Below are positions 1-6,574 of a stretch of DNA of 7,818 bases, piece after piece. The stretch covers positions 1 through 7,818 of the forward strand of contig JBBRVU010000190.1 of assembly GCA_038246575.1 (NCBI GenBank). Reading direction: 5' to 3'. Positions within the stretch are counted from its first letter, which is position 1, and every line of letters starts with the position of its first letter. A program made the position numbers and the translations under genes. Below the pieces are notes generated by a model. That model did no database searches. It was not told the origin of the DNA and worked only from the letters and a program-made list of their open reading frames with translations. Source of the stretch: JACCUZ01 sp038246575 (GTDB taxonomy: Bacteria > Actinomycetota > Actinomycetes > JACCUZ01).

Positions 1-516
1 CCCGGCACCGATCTCGCGGCGGGACAGCACGATCGCGCCCACGAGAGCCGCGAGCAGCAGCACCGACAGTGCTTCGAACGGCAACACCCAGCTGCGGAAG
101 ATGGCAGCCCCGGCGGCACTCGATGACCCGGCCACCGCATCGTCGCCCAGGTCGAGCCGCTCCCCGCCGAACGCATCGAGGCATGCGACGACGACCACCG
201 CGGCCAGGCCGCCGGCGACGAGGGCGGCGAGCAACCGCTGCCCGACCGGGGCGTCGAGGTCGTCGGACCGTCCGATGGGTGCCCGGGTCAGCATCAGGCC
301 GAACAGCAGCAGCACGACTATCGCACCGACGTAGATGAGCACCTGCACCAGCGCGACGAACTCCGCGGAGAGCAGCAGGAAGCAGCCGGCCACCGCACCG
401 AGGCAGACCACCAGCCACAGGGCGGCGTGGACGAGCTGGCGGGTGGTCACCACCAACAGCCCGGCGCCGAGAGCGACGACGCCGAGCAGCCCGAACAGGA
501 CGGAGACCAACGTCAC
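1..516 (-). CDS. nuoJ: NADH-quinone oxidoreductase (complex I) subunit J, partial (3' end beyond window)
   Basis: Membrane-arm subunit of complex I (NDH-1), next to NuoA, NuoH and NuoK, part of the link between quinone reduction and proton pumping. Translation from a GTG at 516 gives 172 codons open to the window edge; the C-terminus is missing. Five hydrophobic segments are visible, at about residues 3-23, 29-49, 53-76, 95-113 and 145-165. The third holds the family hallmark AEFVALVQVLIYVGAIVVLL (51-70), with the conserved Tyr-Val-Gly of the TM3 bulge; LPFEALSVLLLAALVGAIVL (145-164) is the typical last helix. The start is fixed by the GTGA overlap with the nuoI stop (513-516); the ribosome site is weak, which suits translational coupling. 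It is the most distal visible gene of the operon; nuoK, L, M and N would be expected to follow to the left (inference). Function call is firm, completeness unknown. Confidence 0.93.
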   Translation of the reverse strand, partial: MTLVSVLFGLLGVVALGAGLLVVTTRQLVHAALWLVVCLGAVAGCFLLLSAEFVALVQVLIYVGAIVVLLLFGLMLTRAPIGRSDDLDAPVGQRLLAALVAGGLAAVVVVACLDAFGGERLDLGDDAVAGSSSAAGAAIFRSWVLPFEALSVLLLAALVGAIVLSRREIGAG

Positions 517-1082
517 GGCTCCGGTGTCGCCGCTGGGGACTCGGGCTTCGGGGGCACAACCTCCGCCTTCTCCTGCGCCTTCTCCACTGCCTTGTACGCC
601 GCGTCGACCTCCTTGCCGCGCACCCCGTGGTGATCGTGCGCTGGCGGCGGTGGGACGGTGAGCATCCACTCGCCGAGGCGCTCCTTGCCGTGGGTCAGGT
701 CGCGGATGTCGAGCTCGGAGTACTCGAACTCCGGCGACCAGAACAGCGCGTCGAACGGGCAGGCCTCGATGCAGATGCCGCAGTACATGCACAGCGAGAA
801 GTCGATGTCGAAGCGGTCCAGCACGTTGCGCTGACGCTCGCGCCCGCCCTCGGGCGCGGGGATTGTCTCCTTGTGCGAGTCGATGTAGATGCACCAGTCC
901 GGGCACTCCCGGGCGCAGAGCATGCACACGGTGCAGTTCTCCTCCAGCAGCGCGATGACGCCTCTGCTGCGCGGGGGCAGCTCCGGCTTGACGTCGGGGT
1001 ACTGCGCCGTGACCGACCGCCGAGTCATCGTGCGCATCGTGACGGCGAGCCCCTTCGCGAGACCCGCGCCAGGAATCTTCAT
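513..1082 (-). CDS. nuoI: NADH-quinone oxidoreductase subunit I, 2x[4Fe-4S] protein
   Basis: Peripheral-arm iron-sulfur subunit that carries electrons to NuoB; 189 aa. Two complete ferredoxin motifs are present: C50-C53-C56-C60-P (CTVCMLCARECP) and C98-C101-C104-C108-P (CMYCGICIEACP), which in the family bind clusters N6a and N6b. An additional Cys64 lies just after the first motif. Residues 141-189 form a non-conserved tail: a proline/histidine stretch, then a short charged helix-like part rich in Lys, Glu and Ala, then a Pro/Glu end. The start at 1082 makes an ATGA overlap with the nuoH stop; the same frame stays open upstream, but that lies inside nuoH and lacks NuoI similarity. With no NuoE/F/G genes here, NuoI is the likely entry point for electrons from a soluble donor such as ferredoxin, as in cyanobacterial and other NADH-module-less complexes (inference from family knowledge). 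Confidence 0.95.
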   Translation of the reverse strand: MKIPGAGLAKGLAVTMRTMTRRSVTAQYPDVKPELPPRSRGVIALLEENCTVCMLCARECPDWCIYIDSHKETIPAPEGGRERQRNVLDRFDIDFSLCMYCGICIEACPFDALFWSPEFEYSELDIRDLTHGKERLGEWMLTVPPPPAHDHHGVRGKEVDAAYKAVEKAQEKAEVVPPKPESPAATPEP

Positions 1083-2050
1083 GCGACCACCACCGCAACC
1101 ACTCCCGTCAACGCCAGCTGGCCCAGAGCCACCGGCACCAGACCCTGCCAGGCCAGCCGCTGCAGCTGGTCCTCGCGCATCCGCGGGTAGGACACCCGCA
1201 GCCAGATCACGACGAACGCCAGCAGCATCGTCTTGAGCAACGTCCACACCACGCCGACCACCCCGAACAGCGAGGCGTCAAGCGGACCCTTCCAGCCACC
1301 GAGGAACAGCACAGTTGTCAGGGCGCATATCACGACGATGCCGGCGTACTCCGCGAGCAGGAACAGCGCGAACCGCAGCCCGGTGTACTCCGTGTACGCG
1401 CCAAAGATGATCTCGGAGTCGGCGACCGGCATGTCGAAGGGCGGCCGCTGCAGCTCGGCCAGCCCGGCGACGAAGAACACCACTGCCCCGGGCAGCTGCC
1501 ACAGCAGCCACCACGGGTTCCATGCCTCGACGATGCCGGGCAGCGACAGAGTGCCGGCTGCCATCGCGACCGACGCGGCAGCGAGCAGGAACGGCAGCTC
1601 GTAGGCCATCAGCTGGGCGGCCGTGCGCAGGCCACCCAGCAGCGAGAACTTGTTGGCGCTGGCCCAGCCGGCCATCAGCGACCCGAGGATCCCGACACCC
1701 ATCACGGCCAGCACGAAGAACAGCCCCGCGTCGAGGTCGTGACCGACCAGGCCTGGGCCGATCGGGACGGCGACCAGGACCAGGAGGTACGGGATCAGGG
1801 CGACGGCCGGGGCGAGCTTGAACACCGTGCGGTCGGCGGCCGCAGGGACGATGTCCTCCTTCTGGGCGAACTTCACCCCGTCGGCGACGAGCTGGGCCCA
1901 GCCGTGGAAGCCGCCGGCGTACATAGGACCGAGCCGGCTCTGCATGTGAGCCATCGCCTTGTGCTCGGTCTGGCCGACCAGCAGCGGGACGGTGAGGAAC
2001 GCGCCGAGCACCAGCACGATGCGCAGGGCGACCTCCAGCGCCTCGATCAC
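1079..2050 (-). CDS. nuoH: NADH-quinone oxidoreductase subunit H (ND1 homologue)
   Basis: Membrane subunit that joins the peripheral and membrane arms and forms much of the quinone tunnel; 323 aa, close to the usual length. Visible family motifs: EHKAMAHMQSRLGP (29-42, equivalent to the ERK...Q.R.GP motif), ADGVKFAQKED (56-66), GWASANKFSLLGGLR (128-142) with QLMAYELP (146-153), and ELQRPPFDMPVADSE (199-213) followed by GAYTEYTGLRFALFLLAEY (217-235). About eight hydrophobic helices. The usual PEAE acidic pair in the quinone-side loop reads Pro-Val-Ala-Asp here (208-211). The GTG start at 2050 overlaps the nuoC stop as GTGA, with GGAG 8 nt upstream; the reading frame stays open further upstream, but that stretch is antisense-frame nuoC without NuoH similarity. 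In the canonical order nuoD, E, F and G would lie between nuoC and this gene; here there is no room for any of them. Confidence 0.96.
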   Translation of the reverse strand: MIEALEVALRIVLVLGAFLTVPLLVGQTEHKAMAHMQSRLGPMYAGGFHGWAQLVADGVKFAQKEDIVPAAADRTVFKLAPAVALIPYLLVLVAVPIGPGLVGHDLDAGLFFVLAVMGVGILGSLMAGWASANKFSLLGGLRTAAQLMAYELPFLLAAASVAMAAGTLSLPGIVEAWNPWWLLWQLPGAVVFFVAGLAELQRPPFDMPVADSEIIFGAYTEYTGLRFALFLLAEYAGIVVICALTTVLFLGGWKGPLDASLFGVVGVVWTLLKTMLLAFVVIWLRVSYPRMREDQLQRLAWQGLVPVALGQLALTGVVAVVVA

Positions 2051-2643
2051 GAGCTGGGCTCCGGCCGCGGGCCCCAGGTCCCGGGGTCGGGCACGCCGGG
2101 CGGTCGGACCTTGCGCCGCGACGGCGCACCGTGGGTCTCGGCGTCGGACTCCCCCGGTTCCTTCGCCCCTGGCCAGGCCTTCGCGGCGCGGGCTGCGAGC
2201 ACGAACTCCTTGCGCAGCGGGTGACCCTCGAACCCGTCCGGCAGCAATAGCGGGACCAGGTGGGGATGTCCGATGAAGTCGATACCGAACATCTCGTGCG
2301 TCTCCCGCTCGTGCCACGAGGCCCCGGCAAACACGCCGGTAGCGGTGCCGAGCGCCAGGACCGCGGCCGGGAGCCGGGTGCGCAGCAGGAGGTGCTCGCG
2401 TCGCTGGATGGCCCACAGGTGGGCCACGACGTCGCACCCGGGTGCCTCGGGGTCGTCTGACTGGTCAACCCCGGTCAGCCAGTCGAAGTAGGTGAACCCC
2501 AGCTCGTCGCGCGCCGTCATCAGCGCGGCGACCCACTCGGCGGGCGGCACATCGACGGTCACCTGCCCGTACGCCGTCTCCTCGCGGGCCTCCGGACCGA
2601 AGTGTGCCGCGACCACGGAGCCGGGATCGAGCTGGTCACTCAT
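2047..2643 (-). CDS. nuoC: NADH-quinone oxidoreductase subunit C (30 kDa subunit)
   Basis: Peripheral-arm structural subunit without cofactors, normally packed against NuoD; 198 aa. The 30-kDa family signature is clear at residues 110-147: WHERETHEMFGIDF, then GHPHLVPLLLPDGFEGHPLRKEF. Upstream, LGFTYFDWLTGVDQ (48-61) matches the usual domain core. Residues from about 150 to 198 are a low-complexity Pro/Arg/Ser/Gly tail, probably disordered. It is not a NuoCD fusion: nothing resembling the 49-kDa subunit follows. The ATG at 2643 overlaps the nuoB stop by 8 bp (ATGAGTGA); no strong ribosome site is visible, so coupling is likely. Its usual partner NuoD is absent from this operon. Confidence 0.94.
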   Translation of the reverse strand: MSDQLDPGSVVAAHFGPEAREETAYGQVTVDVPPAEWVAALMTARDELGFTYFDWLTGVDQSDDPEAPGCDVVAHLWAIQRREHLLLRTRLPAAVLALGTATGVFAGASWHERETHEMFGIDFIGHPHLVPLLLPDGFEGHPLRKEFVLAARAAKAWPGAKEPGESDAETHGAPSRRKVRPPGVPDPGTWGPRPEPSS

Positions 2644-3181
2644 CGACAGGCACCGACCGGATCGGTCCGGCGGGAGGGTGCGGCCGGTAGCGCTCCCCGA
2701 GCGACTCGGCGGCGATCTTCTCCTGCAGCTTGAGGATGCCCTGCAGCAGCGCCTCGGGGCGCGGGGGGCAGCCCGGGACGTAGACGTCGACCGGGATGAG
2801 CTGGTCGACCCCCTTGGTCACGCAGTAGGAGTCCCAGTAGGGCCCGCCGCTGTTGGAGCAGGCGCCGAAGGAGATGACGTACTTCGGCTCAGGCATCTGC
2901 TCGTAGAGCCGCTTGATCGCCGGCGCCATCTTGTCGGTGACGGTGCCGCTGACGACCATCAGGTCGGCCTGCCGCGGCCCCGGCGCGAACGGGATGACGC
3001 CGAGCCGGATGAAGTCGTGGCGGGACATCGACGACGCGATGAACTCGATCGCGCAGCACGCCAGGCCGAAGTTGAAGACCCACAGGCTGTACCGGCGGCC
3101 CCAGTTGAGGATCACCCGCATCGGCTCCGGCGCCGCGCGCGACAGGACGCCGACGGTGGGGTGCGGCAGGTCTACCGCCAT
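2636..3181 (-). CDS. nuoB: NADH-quinone oxidoreductase subunit B, binds cluster N2
   Basis: Peripheral-arm subunit holding the terminal [4Fe-4S] cluster N2, which reduces quinone; 181 aa. The four cluster ligands are present: the tandem Cys42-Cys43 in NFGLACCAIEF, Cys108 in SFGACSNSGGPYW and Cys138 in VPGCPPRPEAL. RYSLWVFNFG (30-39), PFAPGPRQADLMVVSGTVT (64-82) and EPKYVISFGAC (98-108) are typical of the family. The ATG at 3181 overlaps the nuoA stop by 10 bp and has a good ribosome site, AAGGGGG, 7 nt upstream inside nuoA. The same frame stays open far upstream, opposite nuoA and korA, but that part is a GC-driven shadow. In canonical complex I the quinone head group sits between NuoB and NuoD; NuoD is not encoded here. 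Confidence 0.97.
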   Translation of the reverse strand: MAVDLPHPTVGVLSRAAPEPMRVILNWGRRYSLWVFNFGLACCAIEFIASSMSRHDFIRLGVIPFAPGPRQADLMVVSGTVTDKMAPAIKRLYEQMPEPKYVISFGACSNSGGPYWDSYCVTKGVDQLIPVDVYVPGCPPRPEALLQGILKLQEKIAAESLGERYRPHPPAGPIRSVPVDE

Positions 3182-3543
3182 GTCAGCACCCCCTTGCGCC
3201 AGGCGTAGAGCAGCCCGACGGCGAGGAAGCCGATGAACACGAACATCTCGACCAGTGTGGTCGCGCCGAAGCCGGGCGCGGCGAAGATCGTCGCCCAGGG
3301 GAAGAGGTAGATCGCGTCTACCGCGAAGATGACGTAGAGGTAGGCGAAGACGTAGTAGCGGACGTGGCTCTGGGCCCATCCCTCGCCGACCGGGTCGACC
3401 CCGCACTCGTAGGTCACGGCCTTGTCCCCGCCGGGCACCGTGGGGCGCAGAAGGCGGTTGGCCGTGAAGGCCACGGTGACGAAGGCGACCCCGGCGAGGA
3501 AGACGAGGCCGACCAAGCCGTACCCGCCGTAGAAGCCCTCCAC
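3172..3543 (-). CDS. nuoA: NADH-quinone oxidoreductase subunit A (ND3 homologue), first gene of the operon
   Basis: Small three-helix membrane subunit of complex I at the quinone-site/membrane-arm junction; 123 aa. Helices at about residues 9-29, 64-85 and 95-115. The TM1-TM2 loop has TYECGVDP (44-51) with the ND3-type conserved Cys47, and the second helix carries RYYVFAYLYVIFAVDAIYLF (62-81) followed by PWA. In most relatives this helix reads FDVE; here it is Phe-Ala-Val-Asp (73-76), so one acidic residue is lost and the other shortened. The GTG start at 3543 is supported by AGGAGG (3549-3554) with 5 nt spacing. It lies 67 bp from divergent korA and leads the operon A-B-C-H-I-J. Gene call firm; the functional effect of the substitution is inference. 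Confidence 0.96.
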   Translation of the reverse strand: MEGFYGGYGLVGLVFLAGVAFVTVAFTANRLLRPTVPGGDKAVTYECGVDPVGEGWAQSHVRYYVFAYLYVIFAVDAIYLFPWATIFAAPGFGATTLVEMFVFIGFLAVGLLYAWRKGVLTWR

Positions 3544-3548
3544 CAGCG

Positions 3549-3554
3549 CCTCCT
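3549..3554 (-). promoter_or_regulatory. nuoA ribosome binding site
   Basis: AGGAGG on the minus strand, 5 nt before the GTG at 3543. It is the strongest Shine-Dalgarno sequence in the window and decides the nuoA start. It also implies that the nuo transcript has a 5' leader, unlike the opposite korA transcript. Confidence 0.8.
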
Positions 3555-3567
3555 CGATGTCGCAGGG

Positions 3568-3573
3568 AGTCTA
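3568..3573 (-). promoter_or_regulatory. candidate -10 element of the nuo operon
   Basis: TAGACT on the minus strand fits the actinobacterial TANNNT -10 pattern and would start transcription near 3561, leaving a leader of roughly 18 nt that contains the AGGAGG site. No convincing -35 hexamer is seen at the normal distance. TAGGTT (3585-3590, minus) is an alternative. Confidence 0.35.
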
Positions 3574-3588
3574 GGGGCACGCCCAACC

Positions 3589-3600
3589 TACGAGGTCGTA
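3589..3600. promoter_or_regulatory. palindrome in the nuoA-korA divergent promoter region (candidate operator)
   Basis: TACGAGGTCGTA has 5-bp inverted arms (TACGA/TCGTA) around a GG centre. It overlaps the first two bases of the korA -10 candidate and lies in the -35 area of the nuo -10 candidate, so one bound regulator could act on both operons. AACCT is also repeated directly at 3585-3589 and 3600-3604. Short arms could arise by chance; no regulator gene is visible nearby. Confidence 0.3.
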
Positions 3601-3604
3601 ACCT
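3599..3604 (+). promoter_or_regulatory. candidate -10 element of korAB, leaderless start
   Basis: TAACCT fits TANNNT and is followed by exactly 6 nt before the GTG at 3611. That spacing puts the transcription start at or next to the start codon. No Shine-Dalgarno sequence precedes the GTG, which agrees with a leaderless mRNA. Confidence 0.5.
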
Positions 3605-3610
3605 GTAGGC

Positions 3611-5500
3611 GTGACCAAGGACGTACGGCAGATCGATCGGGTGATCATCAGGTTTGCCGGCGACTCCGGCGACGGCATGCAGCTCACCGGGGACCGGTTC
3701 ACGACCGAGACGGCGTCGTTCGGGAACGACTTGTCGACACTGCCGGACTTCCCCGCCGAGATCCGCGCGCCGGCAGGCACGCTGCCGGGCGTCTCGGCAT
3801 TCCAGCTGCACTTCGCCGACCACGACATCATGACCCCTGGCGACCGGCCCGACGTTCTGGTCGCGATGAACCCGGCCGCGCTCAGGGCCAACATCGACGA
3901 TCTCGAGCGCGGCGCGGACATCATCGTCAACACCGACGAGTTCACTCCGCGCAACCTGGCCAAGGTCGGCTACAAGGAGAACCCGCTCGAGGACGACTCG
4001 CTGGAGGCGTACAGCCTGCACCCGATCCCGCTCACGTCGATGACCGTCGAGGCCCTCAAGGGGTTCGACATCTCGAAGAAGGACGCCGAGCGGGCCAAGA
4101 ACATGTTCGCGCTCGGCCTGCTGTCGTGGCTCTACCACCGGCCCACGGCGGGAACGCTGGCTTTCCTGCGGACCAAGTTCGCGTCGCGGCCGGAGATCAT
4201 GAACGCCAACGTGCGGGCGCTGGAGGCCGGCTGGTCCTTCGGTGAGACGACCGAGGACTTCTCGGTGTCGTACGAGGTGAAGCCGGCGAAGCTGCCCAGC
4301 GGCACCTACCGCAACATCTCGGGGAACCTGGCGCTCGCGTACGGCCTGGTAGTCGCCTCCCGGCGCAGCGGGCTGCCGCTGTTCCTCGGGTCCTACCCGA
4401 TCACGCCGGCCTCGGACATCCTGCACGAGCTCAGCAAGCACAAGCGCTTCGGCGTGCGCACCTTCCAGGCCGAGGACGAGATCGCCGCGGTCGGCGCGGC
4501 GCTGGGCGCGGCCTACGGCGGGTCGCTCGCGGTGACCTCCACGTCGGGCCCGGGCCTGGCACTGAAGGCCGAGACGATCGGGCTCGGCGTGTCGCTCGAG
4601 CTGCCGCTGATAGTGATCAACGTCCAGCGGGCGGGACCGTCGACCGGGATGCCGACCAAGACCGAGCAGGCCGACCTGCTGCAGGCGATGTTCGGGCGCA
4701 ACGGCGAGGCCCCGGTGCCGATCGTGGCGCCGCGGTCGCCGTCGGACTGCTTCGACACCGCGCTGGAGGCCGCTCGGATCGCGACGACGTACCGCGTGCC
4801 GGTCATCGTGCTCTCCGACGGCTACCTGGCCAACGGCTCCGAGCCGTGGCGGGTGCCCTCGGTGACCGACCTGCCGGACCTCACCGTCGAGTTCGCGAGC
4901 GGGCCCAACGCGACCGTCGATGACACCGAGGACGGGGAACCGATGTTCCTGCCGTACCTGCGCGACCCCGACACCCTCGCCCGCCCCTGGGCGGTGCCGG
5001 GGACGCCGGGCCTCGAGCACCGCATCGGCGGTCTGGAGAAGGCCGACCGCACCGGCAACATCTCCTACGACGCCGCCAACCACGACTTCATGGTCCGCAC
5101 CCGGCAGGCGAAGGTGGACGCGATCGCCGCAACGATCGGGCCCACGGATGTCGAGGACCCGTCCGGGCACGCTCGGGTGCTGGTGCTGGGCTGGGGCTCG
5201 ACCTACGGCCCGATCGGGGCGGCGTGCCGGCGCGTCCGAGCGGCGGGCATCGACGTGGCGCAGGCGCACCTGCGGCACCTCAACCCGTTCCCGCTGGACC
5301 TGGGTGACGTGTTGCGGCGCTACGACAAGGTGCTGGTGCCGGAGATGAACCTCGGCTACGGCTTCGGCGGGCAGCTGTCGATGCTGGTGCGCGCAAAGTA
5401 CCTCGTCGACGCGATGGGCTACAACCAGATCAGGGGACTGCCGTTCCGGGCCGAAGAGCTGGCGACGGTCATCACCAACGTAAGTGGGGAACTGCAGTGA
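3611..5500 (+). CDS. korA: 2-oxoacid (probable 2-oxoglutarate):ferredoxin oxidoreductase, subunit alpha (gamma-alpha fusion)
   Basis: Large subunit of the thiamine-diphosphate enzyme that converts 2-oxoglutarate and CoA to succinyl-CoA and CO2 while reducing ferredoxin; cytoplasmic; 629 aa, normal for actinobacterial KorA. Domain order: the gamma domain first (about 1-190, with FAGDSGDGMQLTGDRF at 15-30), then the pyrimidine-binding alpha domain (about 225-450) with YPITPASDIL (262-271), AEDEIAAVGAA (287-297), TSTSGPGLALKAE and RAGPSTGMPTKTEQ (340-353), then a C-terminal transketolase-like domain (from about 520) with LGWGSTYGPIG and PEMNLGYGFGGQL. There is no ferredoxin-like cluster domain, as expected for the two-subunit type. 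The GTG start has no ribosome site but has a leaderless-type -10. It overlaps korB by 4 bp. The 2-oxoglutarate assignment rests on similarity to mycobacterial KorAB; another 2-oxoacid is possible. Confidence 0.93.
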   Translation: MTKDVRQIDRVIIRFAGDSGDGMQLTGDRFTTETASFGNDLSTLPDFPAEIRAPAGTLPGVSAFQLHFADHDIMTPGDRPDVLVAMNPAALRANIDDLERGADIIVNTDEFTPRNLAKVGYKENPLEDDSLEAYSLHPIPLTSMTVEALKGFDISKKDAERAKNMFALGLLSWLYHRPTAGTLAFLRTKFASRPEIMNANVRALEAGWSFGETTEDFSVSYEVKPAKLPSGTYRNISGNLALAYGLVVASRRSGLPLFLGSYPITPASDILHELSKHKRFGVRTFQAEDEIAAVGAALGAAYGGSLAVTSTSGPGLALKAETIGLGVSLELPLIVINVQRAGPSTGMPTKTEQADLLQAMFGRNGEAPVPIVAPRSPSDCFDTALEAARIATTYRVPVIVLSDGYLANGSEPWRVPSVTDLPDLTVEFASGPNATVDDTEDGEPMFLPYLRDPDTLARPWAVPGTPGLEHRIGGLEKADRTGNISYDAANHDFMVRTRQAKVDAIAATIGPTDVEDPSGHARVLVLGWGSTYGPIGAACRRVRAAGIDVAQAHLRHLNPFPLDLGDVLRRYDKVLVPEMNLGYGFGGQLSMLVRAKYLVDAMGYNQIRGLPFRAEELATVITNVSGELQ

Positions 5501-6567
5501 CCGAGACACCGAACGGCTTCCCGTCGCTGTCCCTCGTGCCGAAAGCGCGGGAGAAGCAGAAGGCGAAGGACTTCAAGACCGACCAGGAGGTGCGCTGGTG
5601 CCCCGGCTGCGGCGACTACGCGATCCTCGCCGCGGTGCAGTCGTTCATGCCCGAACTCGGTCTGGCTCGGGAGAACATCGTGTTCGTCTCGGGCATCGGG
5701 TGCTCGTCGCGGTTCCCGTACTACATGGACACCTACGGCATGCACTCGATCCACGGGCGTGCCCCGGCGATTGCGACAGGGCTGGCCGCGTCACGGCAGG
5801 ACCTGTCGGTGTGGGTGGTGACCGGTGACGGCGACGCGCTGTCCATCGGCGGCAACCATCTGATCCACGCGCTGCGGCGGAACGTGAACCTGAAGATCCT
5901 GTTGTTCAACAACCGGATCTACGGGCTCACAAAGGGTCAGTACTCCCCGACCTCCGAGCTGGGCAAGATCACCAAGTCGACGCCGATGGGATCGCTGGAC
6001 TCGCCGTTCAACCCGGTGTCGCTCGCCCTGGGTGCGGAGGCGTCGTTCGTCGCGCGCTCGATCGATTCCGACCGCAAGCACCTGACGTCGGTGCTGCGTG
6101 CGGCTGCTGCGCACCGCGGCACGGCGCTGGTCGAGATCTACCAGAACTGCAACATCTTCAACGACGAGGCGTTCGAGCCGTTGAAGGACCCGGACACCCG
6201 CGACGACTTCACGATCCGGCTCGAGCACGGCGAGCCGATCACCTGGGGTACCGAGAGCCAGTACGGCGTGGTGCGCTCGCACGACTCGTCGCTTAAGGTC
6301 GTCGACGTGGCGTCGGTCGACCCGTCCGAGATCGTGGTCCACGACGCGCACGCGATGGACCCCTCGCACGCGTTCGACCTGTCCCGGCTGGCCGACATCT
6401 CGCTGGCCCGCACCCCGATCGGCGTCTTCCGCTCGGTCGACCGTCCGGTCTACGACGACCTGATGAGCGAGCAGCTCCAGCGCGCGACCGAGACCCAGGG
6501 CGGTCCGGTGAGCGACATCGAGGTGGCCGGACTGCTGGCCGGCGCGGACACCTGGACGGTCGACTGA
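5497..6567 (+). CDS. korB: 2-oxoacid (probable 2-oxoglutarate):ferredoxin oxidoreductase, subunit beta
   Basis: Small subunit of the KorAB enzyme, binding the diphosphate end of thiamine diphosphate and the single [4Fe-4S] cluster; 356 aa. The N-terminal segment (about 15-34) is Lys-rich and leads into WCPGCGDYAIL. Likely cluster ligands are Cys35, Cys38, Cys69 (GIGCSSR) and Cys218 (YQNCNIF), matching the four-cysteine pattern of the family. The cofactor/metal motif is GDGDALSIGGNH (110-121) with NNRIYGLTKGQ (138-148). YGMHSIHGRAPAIATG (80-95) is also typical. The GTG start at 5497 sits in a GTGA overlap with the korA stop and has GGGGA 6 nt upstream. It is co-transcribed with korA and followed by a GC-rich hairpin, probably the end of the unit. 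The electron acceptor (ferredoxin) is not encoded nearby. Confidence 0.94.
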   Translation: MTETPNGFPSLSLVPKAREKQKAKDFKTDQEVRWCPGCGDYAILAAVQSFMPELGLARENIVFVSGIGCSSRFPYYMDTYGMHSIHGRAPAIATGLAASRQDLSVWVVTGDGDALSIGGNHLIHALRRNVNLKILLFNNRIYGLTKGQYSPTSELGKITKSTPMGSLDSPFNPVSLALGAEASFVARSIDSDRKHLTSVLRAAAAHRGTALVEIYQNCNIFNDEAFEPLKDPDTRDDFTIRLEHGEPITWGTESQYGVVRSHDSSLKVVDVASVDPSEIVVHDAHAMDPSHAFDLSRLADISLARTPIGVFRSVDRPVYDDLMSEQLQRATETQGGPVSDIEVAGLLAGADTWTVD

Positions 6568-6574
6568 TCTCAGC

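Noticed and set aside
627..1190. Plus-strand frame opposite nuoI
   Set aside because: Shadow of nuoI; both ferredoxin motifs lie on the minus strand.
1278..2468. Minus-strand frame of 396 codons over nuoC and nuoH
   Set aside because: Arg/Pro/Ala-rich translation with no recognisable motif; fully overlapped by the well-supported nuoC and nuoH frames.
2047..2643. Possible NuoCD fusion that would explain the missing nuoD
   Set aside because: The protein is only 198 aa; after the 30-kDa motif there is just a low-complexity tail and no 49-kDa-subunit sequence.
2636..5509. Very long minus-strand open frame (957 codons) running opposite korA and through nuoA into nuoB
   Set aside because: Only the last 181 codons are real (nuoB). 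The rest lies antisense to korA and out of frame with nuoA, with Arg/His/Val-rich low-complexity translation typical of high-GC shadow frames.
3611..6567. korAB as pyruvate:ferredoxin oxidoreductase
   Set aside because: Two-subunit gamma-alpha plus beta layout and overall similarity fit the actinobacterial KorAB type; there is no separate delta ferredoxin subunit. Substrate is still not proven by sequence alone.
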